Part shown: positions 6,864 to 13,504 of the stretch, in pieces
Numbering within the stretch: position 1 is the first letter of the stretch
How the letters are laid out: each line of letters opens with the position of its first letter
NCBI GenBank assembly: GCA_036123635.1
Contig: JAZADL010000099.1
Coordinates: forward strand, 1-14,375
Direction: 5' to 3'
DNA: 14,375 bases
Source: UBA9410 sp036123635
GTDB lineage: Bacteria; Actinomycetota; Acidimicrobiia; Acidimicrobiales; MedAcidi-G1
Translations under genes and position numbers: made by a program
The notes under the pieces: model-generated
Told to the model about the DNA's origin: nothing
What the model saw: only the letters and a program-made list of their open reading frames with translations
Database searches by the model: none

Positions 6864-7702
6864 CGAACGTGGAAGGCCGGGGATCGCTGATCATCGATGG
6901 TCGAGTGGTCGATGTCGAATCGGCTACATCCGGGAAAATTTCCAGTGATCCCATGGAACTCGTCAATCTCAAGAATCATGCCCTGATGGCCGAACTCGGA
7001 CCGGTTGACGGGTCTGAGGAGGTGATTGATTCCAGATTGGGTCCGCCAGTTCCAAGACCTAGAAAAATCATTGCCATCGCTCTCAATTATCGAAGCCATG
7101 CCGAGGAGGCGAACAAGCCGATTCCGACTGAACCGCACATAATGGTCAAGTTCTCCACTTGCATCGCTGGTCCTTACGACGATGTGCTGATGCACGACCT
7201 TGAGATGGTCGACTATGAGGTGGAACTCGTCCTCGCAATCGGGCGTCGTGGGTTTCGAATCCCCAGTGCTTCAGCTTGGGACCACATATCTGGGTTAACG
7301 GTAGGAAACGATGTGAGCGATCGAAATGAGCAGTTTCGACCGCCAATCAAGCAGTTCTCTATGGCAAAGAGTTACGACCGGTTTGGGCCCACCGGTCCAG
7401 TTCTCGTGACACCGGATGACCTTCCTAGTCGTGACGACCTCGAGATCTCTCTGAAAGTCGATGGCGAGTTACGCCAGCAAGCGAGAACCAGCGACTTCAT
7501 CTTTCCCGCGCCGGTCTTAGTCGAGTGGCTCTCTCGATATGTCACTCTCGAAGTGGGTGACCTGATCTTCACGGGAACGACTGGTGGCGTCGGTGATTCG
7601 ATGGACCCACCTACCTACCTGCGCGACGGCCAGGTCGTAGAGGCCTCTATTGAGGGGATCGGCACGATCCGTAACAGGTTCGTTGCTGGGGATCTTCCAT
7701 GA
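6854..7702 (+). CDS. Fumarylacetoacetate hydrolase (FAH) family hydrolase/isomerase/decarboxylase
   Basis: A 282-residue metal-dependent FAH-domain protein, acting on the oxo-enol acid released by ring cleavage; HpaG-like members decarboxylate or isomerise, others hydrolyse C-C bonds. Residues 1-68 form a short N-terminal region, and the catalytic domain runs from I-I-A-I-A-L-N-Y-R-S-H (72-82). Visible: metal acids E122 and E124 in Y-E-V-E-L, D153 in G-N-D-V-S-D-R-N, A-K-S-Y-D-R-F-G-P-T-G-P (171-182), and the G-T-T-G-G-V-G loop. The ATG overlaps the dioxygenase stop by ten bases and has AGGAAA before it, so the two are coupled. It is single-domain, unlike the duplicated HpaG of E. coli. The family alone does not say which reaction occurs. 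Confidence 0.92.
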   Translation: MRIANVEGRGSLIIDGRVVDVESATSGKISSDPMELVNLKNHALMAELGPVDGSEEVIDSRLGPPVPRPRKIIAIALNYRSHAEEANKPIPTEPHIMVKFSTCIAGPYDDVLMHDLEMVDYEVELVLAIGRRGFRIPSASAWDHISGLTVGNDVSDRNEQFRPPIKQFSMAKSYDRFGPTGPVLVTPDDLPSRDDLEISLKVDGELRQQARTSDFIFPAPVLVEWLSRYVTLEVGDLIFTGTTGGVGDSMDPPTYLRDGQVVEASIEGIGTIRNRFVAGDLP

Positions 7703-8070
7703 TCATCGTGACCGGTGGAGATCGAGACAGCAGCTATGGAGGGTTGTTCACCGGACACGTCGAACTTGAGATGCTCCATGCCACACCAGGTGACCAAGAC
7801 CCCGATACTGCCCTGGTCCACTTCCATTCGGGAGCGGTGACCAACTGGCACCATCATCCTGGTGGGCAACTGCTCTTCGTCGTGTCTGGTAGCGCCCGCG
7901 TGGGGACTTTGGCCGATGGAGCAGTGGCTATCGACCCTGGCCACCTGATCGTTGCCCCACCGGATGAGGCTCATTGGCATGGGGCAGCAGCTGGGTACGA
8001 CTGCACGCTGCTCGCCGTCACCTGGGGGACTACCTGCTGGCACGACGAAGTGCCGGACTTAGACAACTAG
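7699..8070 (+). CDS. Small cupin protein, (R)-mandelonitrile lyase/TM1459-like metal site
   Basis: A 123-residue single-domain beta-barrel. Motif 1 is N-W-H-H-H-P-G-G-Q (49-57), giving His51, His53 and Gln57, and motif 2 is P-P-D-E-A-H-W-H-G. Gln in place of the usual motif-1 Glu is typical of the manganese cupins related to bacterial hydroxynitrile lyase and TM1459, so the metal site looks intact. Start and FAH stop overlap as ATGA, which puts it firmly in the ring-cleavage operon. Its role could be a lyase, tautomerase or dioxygenase step on a ring-cleavage product, or quercetinase-like chemistry. No precise reaction can be assigned. The stop is four bases before the next start. Confidence 0.88.
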   Translation: MIIVTGGDRDSSYGGLFTGHVELEMLHATPGDQDPDTALVHFHSGAVTNWHHHPGGQLLFVVSGSARVGTLADGAVAIDPGHLIVAPPDEAHWHGAAAGYDCTLLAVTWGTTCWHDEVPDLDN

Positions 8071-8074
8071 AGAC

Positions 8075-9475
8075 GTGCCTCAGGTCGCGGTAATCGGCTG
8101 TGGGCCCGTTGGTGCTCTGCTGGCGAATCTCTTGGGCACAGCCGGTGTTGAGACCTCAGTCCATGAGGCCTCCCTGGAGGCCTACCCGCTTCCGCGGGCC
8201 TGTCATCTAGATGCAGAGATCATGAGGATCTTCCAGGGGGTGGGACTCTCGGACCAAGTGGGGCGACTCGTCGAACCCTCTCAGGGGATGGAATTCGTCG
8301 ATACGGACGGGACGAGGCTCTTCACCTACGAAGACTTTGAGAGATCGCCAATCCTCGGTTGGCATGAGGATTATGTATTCCAGCAACCACAACTCGATCG
8401 TGTCCTTCGTGAAGGGCTCGAAAGGTTCCCCGGCGTCGAGTTGACCCTCGGTTCAGAGGTCACGGATCTGGACTCCATAGACGCACAGTTCGTTGTTGCA
8501 TGTGATGGTGCCTCGAGTGCGACCCGGCGGAGTCTCGCCATCGGCCTATCGGACTGGGGGTTTGACCAGTACTGGCTTGTGGTGGATCTCATGTTCGAGA
8601 ACGATCCGCAGCTGCCTTCTGTCATCCAGCAGGTCTGTGACCCGAAGAGGCCGGCTACCTATGTGCCCTCTGCTCACGGTCATCACCGCTGGGAGTTCCG
8701 TCTTCTGGAAGGCGAGAATTTCGAGGAATTCGAAGAGCACCAACGAGTTCGCGAACTGCTTCGACCTTGGATTCCTGATGATGCCGGCAAGATCGTGCGG
8801 GCTGCTCCCTACCGGTTCCACGCTGTCGTGGCCGAAAGGTGGAGAGATGGTCGGTTCTTCCTTGCTGGCGACGCGGCCCACCAAATGCCACCGTTCATTG
8901 GCCAGGGGATGTGTTCCGGGATCCGTGACGCCGCCAATCTGGCGTGGAAACTGCAATCTGTCCTGAAATACGGGGCCCCGGAAACACTCCTCGACACCTA
9001 TGAGTTGGAACGCCGTAGCCATGTCGAGCGGTGCATCGCCATGTCTATTGAGGCCGGTCTCGTCGTCTCAGGACAAGTAACAGATTTCCCCATCCCGGAC
9101 GTCAATGAATCGGAGCGCTGGTCGCGTCTCCCACCGCTAACGGACGGGGTCTTTTCTCTAGGGGACGACAGCAGGATCGGACACCAGGCACGTCAACCGA
9201 GGGTTCTTTTCAATGGAACCGAACTCCTGCTCGACGACGTTGGTGGTTCTGACTGGTATCTCGTGTCCCGGGTTCCGTACCAGACGGGAAACTGGTGTCA
9301 AACAGTCCTCGTTGAGGACTTGACTGATTTGGACGGCGGTCTTGATCTCCTTCTTGCCGGGAGAGCAGCAGTGCTAATTCGGCCAGATCGCTACGTCTTT
9401 GGTTCGGCGAACGAAGAATCCATCGACGAGCTCGTCAAGACCGCAGAAAGACTGGTCTGGGGCGGGGTGCCCTGA
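8075..9475 (+). CDS. FAD-dependent aromatic hydroxylase (MhpA-like, group A flavin monooxygenase)
   Basis: A 466-residue NAD(P)H-dependent flavoprotein that hydroxylates phenolic rings, here probably producing the catechol cut by the extradiol enzyme. Visible: N-terminal G-C-G-P-V-G (8-13) FAD fold, the D-G motif in A-C-D-G-A-S-S (142-148), and the G-D motif in F-F-L-A-G-D-A-A-H-Q-M-P-P (261-273), followed by G-Q-G-M-C-S-G-I-R-D-A-A-N-L. The stretch V-V-D-L-M...C-D-P-x-R-P-x-T-Y-V and W-E-F-x-L-L is typical of 3-(3-hydroxyphenyl)propionate hydroxylases. It is shorter than MhpA (about 550) because of a compact C-terminal domain, which still ends in the I-R-P-D-R-Y strand. GTG is the start, four bases after the cupin stop, with only AGAG as a weak ribosome site. 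Its stop lies ten bases from the convergent P450 stop. Confidence 0.92.
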   Translation: MPQVAVIGCGPVGALLANLLGTAGVETSVHEASLEAYPLPRACHLDAEIMRIFQGVGLSDQVGRLVEPSQGMEFVDTDGTRLFTYEDFERSPILGWHEDYVFQQPQLDRVLREGLERFPGVELTLGSEVTDLDSIDAQFVVACDGASSATRRSLAIGLSDWGFDQYWLVVDLMFENDPQLPSVIQQVCDPKRPATYVPSAHGHHRWEFRLLEGENFEEFEEHQRVRELLRPWIPDDAGKIVRAAPYRFHAVVAERWRDGRFFLAGDAAHQMPPFIGQGMCSGIRDAANLAWKLQSVLKYGAPETLLDTYELERRSHVERCIAMSIEAGLVVSGQVTDFPIPDVNESERWSRLPPLTDGVFSLGDDSRIGHQARQPRVLFNGTELLLDDVGGSDWYLVSRVPYQTGNWCQTVLVEDLTDLDGGLDLLLAGRAAVLIRPDRYVFGSANEESIDELVKTAERLVWGGVP

Positions 9476-9485
9476 CATTTCGCGA

Positions 9486-10739
9486 CTACAAGGCTTCCAG
9501 GGTTAGCGGCAGGTGTTTCAGGCCATTGATGAAGTTCGAGCGGATTCGTTCTGGCTGGCCATCGAGTTGGATACGTCTGATGCGCCTCACCATCTCTTCT
9601 AGGAAGACCCTCACTTCCAACCTGGCCATCCAGGCTCCCAGGCAGATATGTGGGCCTCCACCTCCGAACGTCACGTGCGGGTTGGGATCTCGACTGAGGT
9701 CAAGCGTGAATGGGTCGGCGAAAGCACGCTCGTCGTAATTCGCCGAGATGTACCACATCACGACCTTGTCGCCGGCGGAGATCGACACCCCCGCCAACTC
9801 TGTGTCGCAGACTGCTGTCCTCCTGAAATGGATCTGAGGGCTAGCCCATCGAAGGATTTCTTCCGTTGCGGTCTCCATCAGGGTGGGCTCTTCTCGCAGG
9901 CGGTCGAGTTGATCGGGGAACCTTGCCAGGGCCAAGGCTCCGTGGCTCAGGCTGTGGCGGGTGGTCTCGTTCCCCGCGATGACCAGCAGGAGGAAAAAGG
10001 TCTGAAACTCCAGGGGAGTTAGCTCTTCTGAGGCCGCGAGGATCGAAACCACGTCGGCTTCAGGACTCTTCGCCTTTTCGCTAGCGAGTTTCTGGGCGTA
10101 CTCGAACACCTTGAGGGAACTGGGGCTCCTGAACGGGAGTAGTCGGTAAGGCTCGGTGTCTTCCTTGTCGTACAGCAACTCCGAAAAATCCGGGTCGGTG
10201 TTGTACACGACGGCATCAGCCCAGTGGAAAAGTTGTTCAGCGTCCCGGTCGGGGACACCGAGCAACTTGCTGATCATCTGGATCGGGAACTGTCGGGCAA
10301 CCGTCTCGACAAAGTCGACACGATGGTCCAAGAGGGCCTTGTCCATGTTCTCTGCGATCAGAGTCCTGGCGGTGCTTTCCCACTTACTGATGGCTCCGCG
10401 GGTGAAGTTGCGAGAAACGAGCTTCCTGATCCTGGTGTGCTCGGGTGGGTCGGTCTCCAGCATCGTCCGACGTGCTTCGCGTGCTTCGGGGTCATTCTCG
10501 AGTTCCTCGAGTTCGGTTCCACCGACTTGTGATGAGAAGGTTCGGTGGTCACGGTGGACGTCGACGAGATCGTCAAGGCGCGTGATTGCCCAGAAGCCAG
10601 AGTTCCCGTCCGGCTCGTCGAACCACGCAACAGGAGCGCGGGCACGTAGCGTCGCGAACTCGGTATGGGGGATCCGCTCTGCCCAGATGTCATTGTCCAA
10701 TATCTGGACGCCGGGTGGTGTCCCCTGCCTTCGGGCCAT
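9486..10739 (-). CDS. Cytochrome P450, CYP125/CYP142/CYP124-like
   Basis: A 417-residue soluble P450 with all canonical features: T-D-P-P-E-H-T-R-I-R (C helix), A-G-N-E-T-T-R-H-S-L-S-H-G (I-helix with normal Glu-Thr pair), E-E-I-L-R (ExxR), and haem loop F-G-G-G-G-P-H-I-C-L-G with Cys366. The I-helix and the C-terminal R-S-N-F-I-N-G-L-K-H-L-P resemble the actinobacterial CYP124/125/142 clade, which hydroxylates terminal carbons of branched lipids and sterol side chains. Its substrate could therefore be an alkyl chain or isoprenoid rather than an aromatic ring. It follows the amidotransferase-like gene by 11 bases in the same operon. No clear ribosome site precedes the ATG, so translation may depend on the upstream gene. 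Redox partners are not in the window. It is clearly not a recent duplicate of the P450 at 2592-3776. Confidence 0.93.
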   Translation of the reverse strand: MARRQGTPPGVQILDNDIWAERIPHTEFATLRARAPVAWFDEPDGNSGFWAITRLDDLVDVHRDHRTFSSQVGGTELEELENDPEAREARRTMLETDPPEHTRIRKLVSRNFTRGAISKWESTARTLIAENMDKALLDHRVDFVETVARQFPIQMISKLLGVPDRDAEQLFHWADAVVYNTDPDFSELLYDKEDTEPYRLLPFRSPSSLKVFEYAQKLASEKAKSPEADVVSILAASEELTPLEFQTFFLLLVIAGNETTRHSLSHGALALARFPDQLDRLREEPTLMETATEEILRWASPQIHFRRTAVCDTELAGVSISAGDKVVMWYISANYDERAFADPFTLDLSRDPNPHVTFGGGGPHICLGAWMARLEVRVFLEEMVRRIRRIQLDGQPERIRSNFINGLKHLPLTLEAL

Positions 10740-10750
10740 GGCGTCGTGGC

Positions 10751-11434
10751 TCAGTGGAGGAACCAGTCGACTAGACGGTCTGCCCTCCGGCGGGATTTCA
10801 CCTGGTGGCCGACCGATTCAGAGATCATTGACGCCGGATCGATACCGAGGTCTTCTAGCTCCTCTCTGCCTTCGACGGTCCAGCTAGCAACTATGTCCGC
10901 GGTGACTTCTGGGTGGAACTGGACGCCGACGCTCTCGCCGACGCGAAAGACCTGAGACGAGATCTCACTTCGGGCGATCTCGGTTGCACCGTCGGGAACT
11001 GTGAACCGGTCGTGGTGCCATTCAAACCAAGGCCCTGTGGAGACGATCTCTGGCAGGTCCGAATCGATTTCGTACCAACCGATTTCTGGTCGTTCTGCTC
11101 GCGTGACTTCGCCACCAAGGGCGGCGGCTAGAACTTGGCCTCCGAAGCACAAGCCGAGAACAGGTATGCCATCTCTGTGTGCGTTGCGAACCAGGTCGAT
11201 TTCGCGATCAACCCACGATTTGATAGGGCCGTTGTCCCAGACCGACCATTGGGATCCGAGCACTACGACGACGTCATGACCAGTCGGATCAGGGAATTCC
11301 TTGACGCAAACAGGACTGGACGGATCATCCAACACACGGAAGAGATGTAGTTCGAAGCCGTGCTCGACAAGGCGTTCACCTACTCCTGCGACCGGGCCGG
11401 TTTCGTCATGTTCGATAACCAGTGCCTTCCCCAT
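10751..11434 (-). CDS. Class I glutamine amidotransferase-like protein, possible gamma-glutamyl hydrolase
   Basis: A 227-residue flavodoxin-like protein with an apparently complete glutaminase triad: Cys96 in G-L-C-F-G-G-Q, and His174/Glu176 in Q-F-H-P-E. The W-H-H-D-R-F segment (139-144) occurs in stand-alone GATase1 proteins. No synthase domain is fused and no known amidotransferase partner is nearby, so a hydrolase acting on gamma-glutamyl amides is more likely than ammonia transfer. PuuD, IpuF and TdnT/AtdA2 are class I amidotransferase-like proteins linked to gamma-glutamyl amines. The glutamine-synthetase-like ligase at 3800-5119 would be its counterpart. TAGAGT (11443-11448, minus) lies eight bases before the ATG and no ribosome site is seen, so the message may be leaderless. 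The P450 follows by 11 bases. Confidence 0.85.
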   Translation of the reverse strand: MGKALVIEHDETGPVAGVGERLVEHGFELHLFRVLDDPSSPVCVKEFPDPTGHDVVVVLGSQWSVWDNGPIKSWVDREIDLVRNAHRDGIPVLGLCFGGQVLAAALGGEVTRAERPEIGWYEIDSDLPEIVSTGPWFEWHHDRFTVPDGATEIARSEISSQVFRVGESVGVQFHPEVTADIVASWTVEGREELEDLGIDPASMISESVGHQVKSRRRADRLVDWFLH

Positions 11435-11442
11435 GGGCCCGA

Positions 11443-11448
11443 ACTCTA
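11443..11448 (-). promoter_or_regulatory. Candidate -10 box (TAGAGT) of the amidotransferase-P450 operon
   Basis: TAGAGT on the minus strand, a TANNNT actinobacterial -10 match, is followed by eight bases and then the ATG. No Shine-Dalgarno is present, which supports a leaderless start. It is a short motif, so the evidence is its position and its likeness to the other TAGNGT boxes in the window. Confidence 0.35.
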
Positions 11449-11524
11449 TGGCGTCCTGTGCTGCCCGGTGCCCGCCTGCGGTCTAGCACCCGGGGGCTTT
11501 TGGATACGAACGAAGTCAACTCAA

Positions 11525-11563
11525 GGACGTCAGGAAGTTGCAGTCGACAATCGTCCGACGTCC
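11525..11563. repeat. Seven-base inverted repeat upstream of the amidotransferase gene
   Basis: GGACGTC (11525-11531) and GACGTCC (11557-11563) form a perfect inverted repeat with a 25-base spacer that itself contains GTCGAC (11543-11548). It sits in the 144-base gap between the hydrolase stop and the amidotransferase start, so it could be an operator for the latter or an attenuating hairpin. It has no T-tract. I see no gene in this gap. Confidence 0.25.
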
Positions 11564-11578
11564 CGGGTGAGGAGAGGG

Positions 11579-12403
11579 TTAGGAACCGGTGCCTTCGGTC
11601 GTCGGTTCCTGAGCTTCGAGGAACTCACGGACCAGTCGGTTGAACTCCTGAGGGGCCTCGTTGGGGGTCAAGTGGCCGATACCGGGCATTTCGACAAAGC
11701 TTGCATTAGGGATTCCGGCGGCCAGAAGCCGTGCCACGTTGGGAGGCGTCGATGGGTCGAGTTCGCCAACGACAACCAACGTCGGCACGCCGATCGTGGC
11801 TAGGGCATCCCGGACGTCGTGGTCGGGCAAACAACGCACGGCGTCCTCGTACGCCCCGGGCGTAAGGCGCTCCATGGCCGCCACGGCTAGGTCGAAGTCT
11901 GGACCAGAAAACCCAGGCCCTGAGACGCCGACCATCACGGATTCGGCAATATCCGCTGGGGTGAGCCCGGCCCGTAGGGGCTCGAGCCGCTGGTCGATCC
12001 ACTCCTCGCGGGTCGTACCGTCGAGGCCAAAGACGGGACTTGTATCGGCGAGTACGAGCGACCGGACCCGTTCGGGGTGGTCGAGTGCGACGTGGAGTGC
12101 GTGTTGCCCGCCGAACGAAAGCCCGACCAGGTGCGCCGAGTCCGCGCCGAGTCGGTCGAGCAGGGCGATAGCGGCATTGGCGATCGCTGGAAAGGTCATG
12201 TCCTCGAGGGGTTCGGAGGCTCCGAAGCCAGGGAGGTCCCAAGCGACACACCGCCAGCGGTCAGAAAGATCCTCGAGTTGGCGATCCCAGGCGATCCGGC
12301 TGTGACCGAGACCGTGCAAGAAAAGCACGACGTCACCAGTCCCGGCCTCCCGCCAGGCGATCGGGTGCTCGTCGACGTCGATCAGCATGGAGGTCCCGGG
12401 CAT
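11579..12403 (-). CDS. Alpha/beta-fold hydrolase
   Basis: A 274-residue cytoplasmic serine hydrolase of usual single-domain length. Visible: oxyanion H-G (30-31) in F-L-H-G-L-G, the D-L-P-G-F-G-A-S loop (56-63), nucleophile elbow G-L-S-F-G-G with Ser96, Asp216 in G-E-L-D-P-S-T-P, and His244 in G-I-G-H-L. The sequence falls in the broad group containing beta-ketoadipate enol-lactone hydrolases (PcaD) and meta-cleavage C-C hydrolases (MhpC/BphD); the sequence alone does not decide between ester, lactone and C-C substrates. It is the first minus-strand gene after the tRNA and is separated from the amidotransferase by 144 bases, so it may be its own unit. TAGCGT (12411-12416, minus) lies seven bases before the ATG, suggesting a leaderless start; an internal ATG at 12386-12388 is less likely. 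The local DNA is markedly GC-rich. Confidence 0.93.
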   Translation of the reverse strand: MPGTSMLIDVDEHPIAWREAGTGDVVLFLHGLGHSRIAWDRQLEDLSDRWRCVAWDLPGFGASEPLEDMTFPAIANAAIALLDRLGADSAHLVGLSFGGQHALHVALDHPERVRSLVLADTSPVFGLDGTTREEWIDQRLEPLRAGLTPADIAESVMVGVSGPGFSGPDFDLAVAAMERLTPGAYEDAVRCLPDHDVRDALATIGVPTLVVVGELDPSTPPNVARLLAAGIPNASFVEMPGIGHLTPNEAPQEFNRLVREFLEAQEPTTEGTGS

Positions 12404-12410
12404 CCGAGCA

Positions 12411-12416
12411 ACGCTA
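12411..12416 (-). promoter_or_regulatory. Candidate -10 box (TAGCGT) of the hydrolase gene
   Basis: TAGCGT on the minus strand ends seven bases before the hydrolase ATG (12401-12403). No ribosome site is visible, as expected if transcription starts at the A of the start codon. Judged by position and likeness to the marR box only. Confidence 0.38.
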
Positions 12417-12491
12417 GGCCCCGCTGGTGGGTAGAAGCCACAGCACCTTTCCCTGGTAGGGGCCGGATCCGCCCGCCGTTACCCTTCTGCC

Positions 12492-12568
<77 letters not shown>

Positions 12569-12573
12569 AGTAA

Positions 12574-12600
12574 AAGGCCCGGCCCTGTTGGCCGGGCCTT
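12574..12600 (+). terminator. Strong intrinsic terminator of the tRNA gene
   Basis: A perfect 11-base stem AAGGCCCGGCC / GGCCGGGCCTT with a CTGTT loop begins five bases after the tRNA CCA and is followed by CGTTCTTC. The stem is almost wholly G-C. The trailing T-run is interrupted, but stem strength and position make termination likely; the symmetric A/T ends could let it act in both directions. Confidence 0.9.
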
Positions 12601-12620
12601 CGTTCTTCTGGACTATGCCC

Positions 12621-12626
12621 TAGGGT
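12621..12626 (+). promoter_or_regulatory. Candidate -10 box (TAGGGT) of the hotdog-fold gene
   Basis: TAGGGT lies ten bases before ATG 12637 in a region without a ribosome site. The spacing is slightly longer than for the other leaderless candidates, so the leader would be only a few bases. Weak evidence on its own. Confidence 0.28.
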
Positions 12627-12636
12627 CGTCAACCGG

Positions 12637-13389
12637 ATGATGTCTGGCACTCCCCAGGCCTGGTCGGTGCGGGCCCGGAACCTCCCTGAGCATGCGGATA
12701 ACCCGATTCATACCGACGAAGGTGGTCGGGCCGCCGGGTTCAATGCCGCCCTGGTCGCTGGGGTAACTGTGCATGCATACATGGTTCGACCGGTTGTTGA
12801 GGCGTGGGGTGAGGGCTGGCTGGGAACCGGTTCGTCCACTGTGGAATTCCTGGCTCCGGTGGAGGCTGGCGATCTCGTCGACTGTGTACCCGAACCCGTC
12901 GACAACGGATCGGTTGAGGTACGGGCTTTGGTCGCCGGCGATTTGCGGGCCCGACTGGTCACCCGTCCGCCCGGTGATGTTCATGTCGTGGGAACGGACT
13001 GGTCGGACCGGCCTCTCTCCGAACGGCTTCCAGACCATGTCGAACCCTTGGTTGACCGGTGGGCCAACTATGGAGAACGTGCTGGGGCCGATCTTTCGCT
13101 GTGCGCCGACGCCGCAGTTGTACACCCGTCGGTCTGGCCAGCGCTGGCTAACGGGGTGATAACCCGCCACCTAGTAGAGGGACCATGGATCCACACCGGG
13201 AGCCGAATCGTCCATCACGCTGCGGTGCCTGTCGGTGTCTCCGCGCTAGTGGAGGCCACCGTCATCGACCGGTTCAATACCCGGAGTGGTAGCCGGGCCG
13301 TAGTCGACGTACGGATTTCTGTCGACGGGTTACCCGTGGTCACGATCGAACACGAGGCCCTCGTTTCCCTAAGGTCCACCGCCCCTTGA
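12637..13389 (+). CDS. Hotdog-fold (MaoC/thioesterase-like) acyl-CoA protein
   Basis: A 250-residue protein, long enough for two hotdog domains in tandem. The first half shows the MaoC-like segment H-A-D-N-P-I-H-T-D with R-A-A-G-F (19-35), then S-T-V-E-F-L-A-P-V-E-A-G-D, a typical hotdog strand. The second half (about 170-248) repeats the pattern loosely with V-E-A-T-V-I-D-R-F and R-A-V-V-D-V-R-I-S-V-D-G. In R-hydratases the motif is D-x-N-P-I-H; here the position of that Asp is occupied by Ala20, with Asp21 one residue late, so hydratase activity is not certain and a thioesterase is an alternative. There are two adjacent ATG codons (12637, 12640) and no ribosome site. The TauD gene follows after 115 bases. 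Acts presumably on CoA thioesters in the cytoplasm. Confidence 0.8.
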   Translation: MMSGTPQAWSVRARNLPEHADNPIHTDEGGRAAGFNAALVAGVTVHAYMVRPVVEAWGEGWLGTGSSTVEFLAPVEAGDLVDCVPEPVDNGSVEVRALVAGDLRARLVTRPPGDVHVVGTDWSDRPLSERLPDHVEPLVDRWANYGERAGADLSLCADAAVVHPSVWPALANGVITRHLVEGPWIHTGSRIVHHAAVPVGVSALVEATVIDRFNTRSGSRAVVDVRISVDGLPVVTIEHEALVSLRSTAP

Positions 13390-13466
13390 CCGATATCGAC
13401 ACGGGGCAAAACCACCCCATTCGCTTCTCGTGGATACGCCAGGTCCCGTCCATCTGTCCAGCCTCG

Positions 13467-13496
13467 TAGGATCGGGCGGCACTCGTCCGCTGGAGG
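13467..13496 (+). promoter_or_regulatory. Candidate -10 (TAGGAT) and ribosome site of the TauD-like gene
   Basis: The 115-base gap before the dioxygenase gene holds TAGGAT (13467-13472), a TANNNT -10 match, and a clear GGAGG (13492-13496) eight bases before the ATG. This gives a short leader of about 25 bases, so this gene appears leadered, unlike several neighbours. No other feature is seen in the gap. Confidence 0.35.
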
Positions 13497-13504
13497 TTGG
13501 CTAG

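Noticed and set aside
12613..13170. 185-codon minus-strand frame opposite the hotdog gene
   Set aside because: No motif; fully antisense to a gene with clear hotdog features.
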